9,806 bases of DNA from Pseudomonadota bacterium (GCA_021812845.1 JAKAML010000027.1:1-9806), one strand, 5' to 3'. Positions 1-7,800 are shown, numbered from the stretch's first letter. Notes: generated by a model from the sequence alone, not told the origin. A program made the numbers and translations.

Positions 1-111
1 CGAGCCGGCTTCCATTATTTCCGCGGCATCGAACGACGTCGTCAGCGCCTGCTTCAGGGCGCCCCGGAACAAGGGGTGGTCGTCGACGATGATGATCCTG
101 TAGCCCGCCAT
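1..111 (-). CDS. NarL/LuxR-type response regulator, N-terminus (partial)
   Basis: Only the first 37 residues are in the window; the gene runs off the left edge. They read as the start of a CheY-like receiver: a hydrophobic first strand (residues 5-9, RIIIV) followed by the acidic DDHPLFR motif at residues 10-16. DDHPLFR is typical of NarL/FixJ-LuxR regulators, which act as phosphorylation-dependent DNA-binding proteins. The phospho-acceptor Asp and the HTH output domain lie outside the window. The ATG at 111-109 is preceded by a GGAG ribosome site (complement of 118-121) about 6 nt away, which supports this start. The gene is divergent from the DUF4212/sodium symporter pair. In many proteobacteria such symporters sit beside a LuxR-type regulator of the CrbR/ErdR group that controls acetate use. 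That specific identity is an inference from context; the receiver assignment is secure. Confidence 0.85.
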   Translation of the reverse strand, partial: MAGYRIIIVDDHPLFRGALKQALTTSFDAAEIMEAGS

Positions 112-236
112 TCTTTTCTCCGGCTGGACGAGAGACGAGGGTTCGACAACGCGTGCGCGCGGTGCGGGGATCGACGGGAATACGGCAGATCGAACTAACT
201 ATTAAGCTGATCCGGGCCCCGGCTGCAAGGAGACAC

Positions 237-266
237 CCGACACAATTTCGGCAACATGGCTAATGT
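237..266 (+). promoter_or_regulatory. possible sigma70-like promoter for the symporter operon
   Basis: In the divergent gap (112-349) a CCGACA hexamer (237-242, four of six matches to TTGACA) lies 18 bp before TAATGT (261-266), a weak -10-like hexamer. Just upstream is the least GC-rich part of the gap (around 193-206). The arrangement would start transcription near 273 and leave a leader of about 75 nt before the GTG at 350. This is a motif match only. Confidence 0.25.
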
Positions 267-272
267 AGTTGC
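251..272. promoter_or_regulatory. imperfect dyad, candidate operator
   Basis: GCAACAT at 251-257 is mirrored by ATGT-A-GTTGC at 263-272, giving an inverted repeat of 9 paired bases interrupted by one unpaired A, around a 5-nt centre. It overlaps the possible -10 element and lies in the gap between the divergent response-regulator and symporter genes, where a dimeric regulator would be expected to bind. Nothing in the sequence shows which protein, if any, binds it. Confidence 0.25.
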
Positions 273-349
273 ACGGTTCGGGGGCAGGCGGCGGCTTCGC
301 GCGGCCGGCGCCGCCAGGGCGATGGCGTCCGGGGTCGAGGGAGAAAGAC

Positions 350-610
350 GTGATCGAGCGCAAGGAACGCAAACCTTACTGGAAGCACACGAAATGGCAG
401 ATGATGGCCAGCCTGGTGCCGTTCCTGCTCGTCATCGTTCTGCTGCCGCTCTATGCCGATCAGCTCAATGGGAGCCGCTTCTTCGGGTTTCCGCTGGGCT
501 ATTTCCTTGCGGCGCACGGCCTGTTTCTGGTTGCAGTGGTTACCGTTGCCGGGTTCGTCAACCGGCAGGATGCCATCGACCACTGGCACGGGGCGCACGA
601 GGACACCTGA
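350..610 (+). CDS. DUF4212 small subunit of sodium:solute symporter
   Basis: An 86-residue membrane protein, the accessory small subunit (DUF4212, Na_symport_sm type) that accompanies large subunits of the VC_2705 solute/sodium symporter family. Visible features are a basic N-terminus with a YWK-HT-KW pattern (residues 10-16), two membrane segments (about 20-36 and 49-70), and the C-terminal NRQDAIDHWHG segment (71-81) typical of the family. I place the start at GTG 350 because AGGGAGA (338-344) gives a well-spaced ribosome site and the protein then begins right before the conserved region. The frame is open back to an ATG at 269, but that extension is Gly/Ala/Arg-rich, unlike the family. A GCCGGC repeat pair (619-624, 635-640) just after the stop could form a small hairpin. 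The large subunit follows 148 bp downstream, a wider gap than is usual for this pair. The substrate is unknown; small carboxylates such as acetate are the usual guess. Confidence 0.88.
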   Translation: MIERKERKPYWKHTKWQMMASLVPFLLVIVLLPLYADQLNGSRFFGFPLGYFLAAHGLFLVAVVTVAGFVNRQDAIDHWHGAHEDT

Positions 611-758
611 GACGACGGGCCGGCGCACGGACCTGCCGGCGGCCCGCGGCCCACCCTTCCGCACGCCGGCCACACGGCGCCGGCGATCCTGAGCACCCGA
701 ACGCAGGTCGGCGCCGAACGGCCACCCGCGCCGCCGATCCTCCGAAGGGCCGCCCCCG

Positions 759-2594
759 ATGTCTCCCACCCAACGCACGCGCTTCATCAATCCGCGCCTC
801 GGCATCTATTTCGGAATCTTCGCCAGCGCCTTCGCCGGGCTCGTGCTGCTGCTGCTGATCGTCGAGCAGCTCGGCACGCCCGCGACCGCGCTCGGGCCGC
901 TCATGCTGGCGGTGCCGGTCATCCTCTACGTGGCGATCGGCGTCGCCGGCCATACCCGCGCGCCGCTCGATTTCTTCGCCTCGGGCCGGCGGGTTCCGGC
1001 CGCCTACAACGGCCTCGCGCTGGCGGCGACGGCGATGGGGGCGACGGGTCTCGTCGCCATGACCGGGGCGTTCTTCATCGTCGGCTTCGACGCGCTCTGC
1101 GTCATGCTCGGCGTGCTTGCGGGCTTCGTCGTCATGGCGGTGCTGCTGGCGCCGTTCTTCCGCAAGTTCGGCGCATTCACGATGCCGAGCTACCTCGGGC
1201 GCCGCTACGAGAGCCGGGCGCTGCGGCTGTTGTCCGCGGTGCTGCTGTCGGTGCCGATGATCCTCGTGATCGCGGCCGAGCTCAGGGTCGGCGCCTATGC
1301 CGGCGCGTGGCTGACCGGACTGCCCGACGGGGCGGTGCGGGCCGGCCTCGTGTTGACGCTCGTTTTAGCGCTCGTGCTCGGCGGGATGCGATCGCTGACG
1401 TGGTCGAACGTGGCGCAGGCGATCGCCATGCTGCTGGCGCTGGCGGTGCCGGTGTCGATCGTCGCCGTGCTCGTCACCAACCTGCCGGTGCCGCAACTGA
1501 GCCACGGGCCGCTGGTGCGCGGGCTGCTGAAAATCGAGGCGCAGCAGGGGCTGCCGATCGTGGTGCCGCCGCTGATGGCGTTCGAGATGCCGGGCGAGGG
1601 CCTGCAACAGATGGCCAAGCGCTTCACGGCGCCGTTCGGGCTCGTCGGGCCGGGCGGGTTCGTGGTGGCGACGCTGACGATCATGGCCGGCGTCGCCGCG
1701 GCACCCTGGCTCCTGCCGCGGATCGCGACGGCGCCGGGTGTCTACGAAGCGCGGAAGTCGCTCGGCTGGGCGACGCTGTTGTTCGGCCTCATCATGCTGA
1801 CGGTGTCGTCGGTGGCGGTGTTCATGCGCGACGCGGTGATGGACTTCGTCGGCGTGGAGGGCATCGCGCAGGTGCCGGACTGGCTGTCGCAACTCGTGAC
1901 GGCGGGACGGGCGGAGATCGAGACGCGGGCGCCGCGGCTCAACGCGACGAGCATCGCGCTGCAACGGGACGCGGTGCTGTTCGCGCTGCCGTCGACGCTC
2001 TCCATGCCGGCGGTGATGACGCAGATGACGCTCGCGGGCGCGGTGGCGGCGGCGCTGGCGGGGGCCGGGGCGGCGATCGTGGCGCTCGGCAACGTCCTGG
2101 CCGAGGACGTGGTGACGGGCCTCGCCTGGGAGCCGCCGGAGCCGGAGGTGCGGCTGTGGCTCGGCCGGTTCGGCATCGTGATCGCGGCGCTGACCGGCGG
2201 CGCCATCGCCCACTTCGCGCCGACCGATCCCTTGCGGCTGATGCTGTGGGCGTTCGCGATCACAGGCTCGACGGCGTTCCCGGTCATGGTGCTGTCGATC
2301 TGGTGGAAGCGAGGCAACGCTTTCGGCGCCGTCGCCGGGCTCGCAACCGGTTTCGTGGTCTCCGTGCTGGCGATCGTCGCCGGGGAGGCGCGCTGGATCG
2401 AGATCGACAGCGCACTTGCTGCGCTGTTCGGCATCCCGGCCTCGTCGGTGGCGCTCGTCGTCACGAGCCTCGTCACGCCGAAGCCGAGCCGGCACGTCCT
2501 CGAGTTCGTGCGCGACATCCGCATCCCGGGCGGCGAGATCATCTACGACCGCGAGATGCGCATCGCGCGCCTGAAGCGGCGGGCGCGATCCTGA
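759..2594 (+). CDS. sodium:solute symporter large subunit, VC_2705 family
   Basis: A 611-residue polytopic inner-membrane transporter of the SSS superfamily (ActP/acetate permease relatives), expected to couple solute uptake to sodium. About 12-13 hydrophobic helices are visible (for example near 13-36, 44-63, 85-110, 113-134, 157-176, 192-210, 217-240, 298-318, 337-356, 424-446, 469-486, 494-516, 520-541, 553-571). The SSS hallmark GGMRSLTWSNVAQ is at 208-220, and the late-helix signature FPVMVLSIWWKRGNAFGAVAG at 507-527. The long non-membrane stretch at about 357-410 fits the VC_2705 (Na_symport_lg) branch. The start is fixed: the frame has a stop at 690-692, and no ATG, GTG, TTG or CTG occurs before ATG 759; GAAGGG (744-749) is a weak ribosome site. 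It pairs with the DUF4212 gene upstream and is probably co-transcribed. The C-terminus ends in a basic cytoplasmic tail. Family assignment is secure; the substrate is not determinable. Confidence 0.92.
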   Translation: MSPTQRTRFINPRLGIYFGIFASAFAGLVLLLLIVEQLGTPATALGPLMLAVPVILYVAIGVAGHTRAPLDFFASGRRVPAAYNGLALAATAMGATGLVAMTGAFFIVGFDALCVMLGVLAGFVVMAVLLAPFFRKFGAFTMPSYLGRRYESRALRLLSAVLLSVPMILVIAAELRVGAYAGAWLTGLPDGAVRAGLVLTLVLALVLGGMRSLTWSNVAQAIAMLLALAVPVSIVAVLVTNLPVPQLSHGPLVRGLLKIEAQQGLPIVVPPLMAFEMPGEGLQQMAKRFTAPFGLVGPGGFVVATLTIMAGVAAAPWLLPRIATAPGVYEARKSLGWATLLFGLIMLTVSSVAVFMRDAVMDFVGVEGIAQVPDWLSQLVTAGRAEIETRAPRLNATSIALQRDAVLFALPSTLSMPAVMTQMTLAGAVAAALAGAGAAIVALGNVLAEDVVTGLAWEPPEPEVRLWLGRFGIVIAALTGGAIAHFAPTDPLRLMLWAFAITGSTAFPVMVLSIWWKRGNAFGAVAGLATGFVVSVLAIVAGEARWIEIDSALAALFGIPASSVALVVTSLVTPKPSRHVLEFVRDIRIPGGEIIYDREMRIARLKRRARS

Positions 2595-2664
2595 GCGGCG
2601 GCGGCGGCGCAGGCGTTGCCGGTCCGCGGCGTAGCGCTTGCCACCTTGGCGCCGACGCCGTTAC

Positions 2665-2740
2665 CTAGTGTCCCGAACCGCAAATACCGACCCATTTGCA
2701 GCGGCCTCTTTCGGTATTTGCGGTTCAAAAGGGACACTAG
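2665..2740. repeat. long bulged palindrome 1 (MITE/REP-like hairpin)
   Basis: The left arm 2665-2690 (CTAGTGTCCC followed by 16 bases GAACCG...CCGA) is the exact reverse complement of 2711-2740, except for an AAAA insertion at 2727-2730 in the right arm. That gives 10 + 16 perfect base pairs, one 4-nt bulge and a 20-nt loop (2691-2710). The ends read TA-GTGTCCC ... GGGACAC-TA, which would fit a small element flanked by a duplicated TA. No U-tract follows, so it is not a canonical terminator. GCAAAT (2680-2685) could instead pair with ATTTGC (2694-2699), an alternative fold. It lies 71 bp after the symporter stop. I do not recognise a named repeat family. Confidence 0.9.
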
Positions 2741-2753
2741 CAATATCATGGAC

Positions 2754-2833
2754 TTAGTGTGGTGCTTGTCTCGCAATTGCCGACTAAGAACCCGCCGCGA
2801 TTCTTGGTCGGCAATTGCGAGGCACCACACTAG
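2754..2833. repeat. long bulged palindrome 2 (MITE/REP-like hairpin)
   Basis: This starts 13 bp after palindrome 1. TAGTGTGGTGC (2755-2765) pairs with GCACCACACTA (2822-2832); a TTGT bulge (2766-2769) sits in the left arm; 14 bases CTCGC...CCGA (2770-2783) pair perfectly with 2808-2821; C2784 pairs with G2807; T2785/G2806 is a wobble; AAGAA (2786-2790) pairs with TTCTT (2801-2805). The loop is 10 nt (2791-2800). The ends share YTAGTGT with palindrome 1, but the arms are otherwise unrelated in sequence, so this is not a simple duplication. The bulge is on the opposite arm from palindrome 1, so the two elements look mirror-arranged. No ORF is associated; it ends 51 bp before the pip start. Confidence 0.9.
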
Positions 2834-2884
2834 CACGCGTCGCCCAGTCGCGAGCCAGCGGAGACGGACCGGGAGCACGGCCGC

Positions 2885-3853
2885 ATGTCAGCACGAGACC
2901 GCTTCGGTCTTTATCCGCCGATCGAGCCCTACGCCGAAGGGCGGCTCAAGGTCGGCGGCGGCCACGAGATCTACTACGAGGAGTGCGGCAATCCGGCGGG
3001 CGAGCCGGCACTGCTCGTGCACGGCGGGCCGGGCGGCGGCTGCAACCCGACCATGCGCCGCTATCACGACCCGCGGTACTACCGGATCATTCTGTTCGAC
3101 CAGCGCGGCTGCGGGCGGTCGCTGCCGCACGCCTCGCTCGAGGACAACACCACCTGGCACCTGATCGGCGACATGGAGCAACTGCGGCGGCACCTCGGCA
3201 TCGGCCGCTGGCAGCTTTTCGGCGGCTCATGGGGCTCGACGCTGTCGCTCGCCTACGCCGAGCGCCACCCGGAGCGGGTCACGGCGCTGATCCTGCGCGG
3301 CATCTTCCTTGTGCGCCGGGCCGAGCTCGACTGGTTCTACCAGGAGGGATGCAGCTGGATCTTTCCCGAGGCGTTCGAGGCCTATCAGCGCGTCATCCCA
3401 CCGGCCGAGCGCGGCGACATGATCGCCGCCTACTATCGCCGCCTGACCGCGTCCGACCGGCAGATGCAACTCGAGGCGGCGCGGGCGTGGAGCATCTGGG
3501 AGGGGACGACGCTGTCGCTGATGCAGGATCCGGATCGGATCAAGCTGTTCGGCGCGGAAAGCTACGCCATCGCGTTCGCGCGCATCGAAAGCCACTATTT
3601 CGTCCATCGCGGCTTCTTCGAGCGCGACGACCAACTGCTCGCGGACGCGCACCGCCTTGCCGGCATTCCGGGGACCATCGTGCACGGCCGCTACGACGTG
3701 GTGACGCCGGTGCGCAACGCCTGGGATCTCGGCCGCGCCTGGCCGCGCGCGGAGCTGCGGGTCGTGCCCGACGCCGGACACGCGATGACGGAGCCCGGCA
3801 TCGTGCACGAGCTCGTGTCGGCGACGCGCCGGTATGCGAGGGGGAGAGGGTAG
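2885..3853 (+). CDS. pip: proline iminopeptidase (S33 family)
   Basis: A 322-residue alpha/beta-hydrolase that removes N-terminal proline from peptides in the cytoplasm (no signal peptide is seen). The length matches bacterial proline iminopeptidases. The oxyanion-hole motif HGGPGGG is at 46-52, DQRGCGRS at 72-79, and the nucleophile elbow GGSWGSTL at 113-120 with catalytic Ser115. The triad is completed by Asp271 (GRYDVVTP) and His299 (DAGHAMTEPG). The family-typical N-terminus (LYPPIEPY) and Trp-rich cap region (WSIWEGTTLSL, 202-212) are present, so the enzyme looks intact. GGGAG (2871-2875) lies 9 nt before the ATG. The gene follows the twin palindromes and converges on the minus-strand gene at 3882 with only 28 bp between stops. 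It appears monocistronic; any promoter would have to lie between or within the palindromes, and none is clear. Confidence 0.95.
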   Translation: MSARDRFGLYPPIEPYAEGRLKVGGGHEIYYEECGNPAGEPALLVHGGPGGGCNPTMRRYHDPRYYRIILFDQRGCGRSLPHASLEDNTTWHLIGDMEQLRRHLGIGRWQLFGGSWGSTLSLAYAERHPERVTALILRGIFLVRRAELDWFYQEGCSWIFPEAFEAYQRVIPPAERGDMIAAYYRRLTASDRQMQLEAARAWSIWEGTTLSLMQDPDRIKLFGAESYAIAFARIESHYFVHRGFFERDDQLLADAHRLAGIPGTIVHGRYDVVTPVRNAWDLGRAWPRAELRVVPDAGHAMTEPGIVHELVSATRRYARGRG

Positions 3854-3881
3854 GGAGGCGGGGGCCGGGGAATTGGGTGGG

Positions 3882-4412
3882 TCAGAGCGGCGTGCCGCCC
3901 TTGCCGCCGGGGGCCTGGCCGGATTCCAGCTCGCGCATCCTGTCCTGGAACTTCTTCAGCATCCGCTGCACGTAATCGAACGCCTTGTCGACGTCCTGCT
4001 CGCTCGGCAGCCCGAGGCCGCCCTTGGGCCGCTCGGCCTGGCGCGGCCCGCTCTCTCCAGGCTTGGTGTCGCCGAGGCCGAGCACCTCCTCCATGCGCCG
4101 AACCTCGTCCTTGAGCGCGCGGTTCTCGGCTTCCAGCTTGTCGATGGCCCGGCGCTGGGCGTCCTGGGCGTCGGGCATGGCGTCGCACACCCACCCCTCG
4201 GATCGCTTGGCGCAGAGCGCCATGGCGCCGGTCTCCGTATCGAGGCGGACGAAGCCGCCGTCGGCGGGCGTCATGGTGTAGCGGCCGGGGCGCTGGCCGT
4301 CCGCGGCCGACGGCTCGGCGGCGACGGCGGGCGCGAAGAGCGCCGGAACCTCGCCGAGGACGAGGCCCGCGGCGACGGCCGGCATCAGGAGTGCGGTCGA
4401 TATGCTCGACAT
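3882..4412 (-). CDS. hypothetical exported coiled-coil protein
   Basis: A 176-residue protein I do not recognise by name; it resembles conserved unnamed periplasmic proteins of Hyphomicrobiales. Residues 1-32 form a hydrophobic leader ending AVAA before EPS, a plausible signal-peptidase I site, although the n-region lacks the usual Lys/Arg. A short globular part follows (about 43-83) with a TMTPADGGFVRLDTETGAMALC segment and two cysteines (C67, C76) that could form a disulfide. A charged heptad region (about 84-112, IDKLEAENRALKDEVRRMEEVL) is a likely coiled coil, then a Gly/Pro linker and a final amphipathic helix (about 139-163). The start ATG 4412-4410 has GGAG (complement of 4420-4423) 7 nt upstream; the frame is open further back but lacks a comparable site. 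It is convergent with pip and divergent from the PodJ-like gene, so it may share regulatory DNA with the latter. Confidence 0.75.
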   Translation of the reverse strand: MSSISTALLMPAVAAGLVLGEVPALFAPAVAAEPSAADGQRPGRYTMTPADGGFVRLDTETGAMALCAKRSEGWVCDAMPDAQDAQRRAIDKLEAENRALKDEVRRMEEVLGLGDTKPGESGPRQAERPKGGLGLPSEQDVDKAFDYVQRMLKKFQDRMRELESGQAPGGKGGTPL

Positions 4413-4634
4413 GTCGGTGCTCCGGGGTGTTTCGGCGGCCGGCGGACCGGCGTCATGGCCTCGGAATACATGGCGACTGTGGCGAAACACATCAATTCCG
4501 TCCGGGTTCCGCGCGGGCGCCAAGTGGCGCCGGTCGCGACCGCCGCGGCGGGGCGCCGATCCGTGCCCGCCGCAACGGCCGGGAGGCCGGAAAAAGCGCA
4601 TTTTTCACAATGGCTTCGCCAATTCCCGCGGTGC

Positions 4635-4649
4635 TTAACCGAACATTTA
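4635..4649 (+). promoter_or_regulatory. CtrA-like binding site upstream of podJ-like gene
   Basis: TTAA (4635-4638), seven bases (CCGAACA), then TTTA (4646-4649): one mismatch to the alphaproteobacterial CtrA consensus TTAA-N7-TTAA. It lies about 165 bp before the chosen PodJ-like start, in the most A+T-rich part of the gap. PodJ genes are cell-cycle regulated in Caulobacter and relatives, which makes a CtrA site plausible. A match this short can occur by chance, and binding is inferred. Confidence 0.4.
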
Positions 4650-4652
4650 CTG

Positions 4653-4668
4653 CGAAGCACGAGCTTCG
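4653..4668. repeat. short perfect hairpin next to CtrA-like box
   Basis: CGAAGC (4653-4658), loop ACGA, GCTTCG (4663-4668). A 6-bp perfect inverted repeat begins 3 bp after the CtrA-like box. It could be an operator half-site pair or a leader hairpin; no role is shown. Confidence 0.3.
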
Positions 4669-4811
4669 GACATGAATGTTCCTCCTCGTGCCGCATCGGA
4701 ACACCTCAGCGCATGACGGCCGGCTCGACCGGCGCGGCCCGGAGGCCGCCCGGTGTCCCAGGGGCCCCGGCCGAGGCGATGACCGACTTCAGGCGTCGAA
4801 CGGGGAACCAG

Positions 4812-7800
4812 ATGTCGAACGCATACCGGACTGACGAGCGGGGCCAGCCCGGCGGCGGCGCAGGCGGGAGCACGGGGGAGTGCGCGGCGGAGAGCCTGAA
4901 GGGGCTGATCGCGCACATCGCGACGCAGATCGCAGAGGCCGACCAGCGCCACACCGAGATGCTGCGCGAGATGCAAGCGCGCCTGCAGAGTCTCGGCATC
5001 GAGACGCGATCGATCCGCGACCGCGTTCCGGGCGCCTACGTGCCGGCATTCGACCGCATCGAGGAGGGGATGCAACTCCTCGCCGAGCGGATCGTCAGCA
5101 CCCACGAGGGCCGCGCGGAGACGCGGGTCGGGATCGCCGCGGGGGCCTCGCCGCAGCCCGTCCCGTCACAGTCCCACGGTGCGGCCGCGACGCCCGCGCC
5201 GGCGACCGCCCAGGCCGCCCAGGCCGCCCAGGCCGCCCAGGCCGCCCAGGCCGCCCAGACCGCCCAGAACGCCCAGATCGCCCAGGCCGCCCAGACCGCC
5301 GACCAGGGCGAGCCGTGGAGCCGCGAGGAGGCGGACGCGCTGGCCGATCTCTATCACTCGGGCGACGCCGCGCCGCCGCTCGGCTTCCGCCACGCCATGA
5401 GCGACCCCGAGGCGGACACCCATGCGGGCACGGAGAGCCTGCTCGCCGGCGCCGGCGTCGCTCGCGACATCGAGCGCGGCTGGCTCGAGGACCGCTTCGC
5501 CGAGATCGCCGGCCGGATCGAGCAGTCGCTCGCCGAGCTGAAGCCGGACAACGCATTCCTCGCCCTCGGCCGCCGCTTCGAGGCGTTCGAGGAGCGCATG
5601 GGCTCCGTGCTCGAGGACGTCGCCACCCGCTCCGACGTCGAGGGGCTGCGACTGATCGAGGCCCACATCAGCGAGCTGGCCCAGCATCTCGAGCAGACCC
5701 AGATGCAGCTCGAGCGGCTCGACGGCATCGAGGCGCAGCTCAACGCCGTCGTCGATCGCCTGATCGCGGGCGAGCCGGCCATGGCGCTGGACGGCGGCCA
5801 TGCCGACGCGGCGCGGATCGAGGATATCGTGTCGCAGGCGGCCGAGCGGGTCGCGGGCCAGATGGCGCGGGCCGGGGCGGGTTCCGGCCAGGGCGCCGAC
5901 TACGGGCTGCTCGCGGCACGGGCGGCGGAGGAGGCGATCACCCGCTTCGCAGCCGATCAGCGCGGCCAGGTCGCGGCGCCGGGCGGCGACGGCGAGGATC
6001 TGCGGGCGCTGCTCGAAGGGTTCATGCACGAGCGCCGCATCGGCGACGAGCAGACTGTGGCGGTGCTCGACACCGTGCAGCAGGCGATGGTGCGCGTGCT
6101 CGACCGCATGGACGCCATCGAGCTCGCGACGCAGAAGACGACCGTTCCCGCGGCACCGAAGGAGTACGTTCGCGAGCAGGTGCGCTTCTCGATCGATCCG
6201 CGCGAGACCGCCGATTTCGGGGCGCTGCGCTCGATGGCCGACCAGGCCAAGAGCACCGCCGACGGCGCGGCGATGTCGGTCTCGTCCATGCTTCCCGCTG
6301 CGCACCACCCCTTCGCGCACGCGCCCGGCCTCGATCGCGAGCCGCCGAGCGCGGGTCGGGGACCGTCGGATGCGGCGCCGGTCGCGGTGCCCTTTGGCGG
6401 CGAGCCCGTCGAGTCGCCGGCCCAGACCGTGGTCCACGGCCTGGCCGAGGGCGGCCCGCAGCGCACGCCGAGGTCGTCGCTCGAGCGCCTGCGGCAGGAC
6501 TTCATCGCCGACGCGCAGCGCGCCAAGCTGCGCGCCGAAGCCGAGACCTCCGCTCAGCCGGCGGCCGTCGCCGACGGTGCGCGGCTGCAGAAGCCGGGGA
6601 AGCCCCCCGCCGCGGCCGCGAGGCCGAAAGCGGATGCCGTGTCCAAGTCGCCGCTGGCGACGATGCCGATCAAGAAGATCCTGGTCGCCGCGCTCGGCTT
6701 CGTGATCGTGTTCCAGGGCGCGAACCTGCTGCTGGCGCGGCGCAAGGCCGAGACGCCGAAGCCGGCGGCGATGCAGTCGAACGCCGTGACGCCGAAGGCT
6801 GCGGTCCAGCAGAGCGGCGATCCCGCATCGAAGGCGGCCACGGCGCCCGGCGCCGCGAAGGCCGCCGCTCCGGCGCCGGTCCAGGCTCCAGGTCATGGCG
6901 CGGCGACGGCCGCGCATCCGACGATCGTCAATCCGGCGGCGTCCGGTGCCGCGAACGGCGTCGAGACGCCGGCGATCCTGGACCAGCGCTCCGACGCCGC
7001 GCCCGCCCCTCAGCCGCCGGCCGGCGGGGCGGGGGGCAAGGGCGCAAGCTCGAGATTCGTCCTGCCGACCAGGCCGCTCGCGCCCGCGACGGTGCCCGAG
7101 ACGGTGATCGAGGATCTCCACTTCGAGGGAGGGCAGAATTCGGACCGGACCGACGGCCGCATCGCGCGGGCGGGCGAGCCGGTCGCGGACGGCGTGCCTG
7201 TCGGCATCTCGGTGCAGACGCCGTCGCGTCCGCCGACGCCCTACGACCTGGCCAAGCTGCAGCAGCAGCAGCAGATGGCCAACCTGTCGTCGAAGCTCGG
7301 GGTGGCGGCCGCCAAGGCGACGCCGGCGGCGCTCCTGCCCGACAGCCTGACCGCGCCGCCGAGCGGCAGCAGCGGCAACGTCGCCACGGCGCTCGCCGAG
7401 CGCGCCGCGCAGGCCAAGAGCGCGCTCGAGCTGCCGCCGGCGACCGTCGGTCCGCTGTCGCTGAGGCTCGCGGCGGCGAAGGGCGATCCGTCGGCCGAGT
7501 TCGAGGTCGGCGCGCGACTGGCCGAGGGCAAAGGCACCGACCAGAGCTTCAAGGAAGCGGTGAAGTGGTACACGCGCTCGGCGAACCAGGGCTTCGCACA
7601 GGCGCAGTACCGGCTCGGCACGCTCTACGAGCGCGGCTTCGGGGTGAAGGCGGACGCGGCGCGGGCGCGGGTCTGGTACGGCCGGGCGGCCGAGCAGGGC
7701 AACGTCAAGGCGATGCACAACCTGGCGGTGCTCGCCGCCGGCAGCAAGACGAGCGCGCCGGACTATGCCGCCGCCGCCCACTGGTTCGGCGAGGCCGCGG

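Larger units (their letters stand above)
4413..4811. other. 399-bp divergent intergenic regulatory region
   Basis: There is no supportable gene between the exported-protein start and the PodJ-like start. Reading frames cross it only because stop codons are rare at this GC content. The segment 4591-4680 is clearly richer in A+T than its surroundings and holds an AAAAA/TTTTT dyad (4591-4605), a CtrA-like box (4635-4649) and a short perfect hairpin (4653-4668). These point to the promoter area for one or both divergent genes. No riboswitch was recognised. Confidence 0.6.

Noticed and set aside
269..349. Longer N-terminus for the DUF4212 protein from ATG 269
   Set aside because: The added residues are Gly/Ala/Arg-rich and unlike the family; the GTG at 350 has a good ribosome site and begins at the conserved region.
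1307..2668. A 453-codon frame overlapping the symporter gene, and several minus-strand frames there
   Set aside because: Arg/Gly/Asp-rich shadows; the symporter frame alone shows membrane helices and family motifs.
2665..2740. Palindrome 1 as an intrinsic terminator for the symporter
   Set aside because: The stem is much longer than typical, carries a bulge, and is not followed by a T-tract. Incidental transcription stopping is possible but does not explain the shared ends with palindrome 2.
2616..3164. Plus-strand open frame spanning the twin palindromes and the start of pip
   Set aside because: It translates the palindromes themselves and then the wrong frame of pip; no coding character.
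3834..4811. Upstream open extension of the PodJ-like frame
   Set aside because: It runs antisense through the exported-protein gene and through the regulatory gap, lacks PodJ-like sequence, and the best ribosome site is at 4802-4807.
5205..5294. The 9-bp tandem array as a CRISPR array or iteron set
   Set aside because: There are no spacers, the units are contiguous and in frame inside a coding sequence, and no replication gene is nearby.
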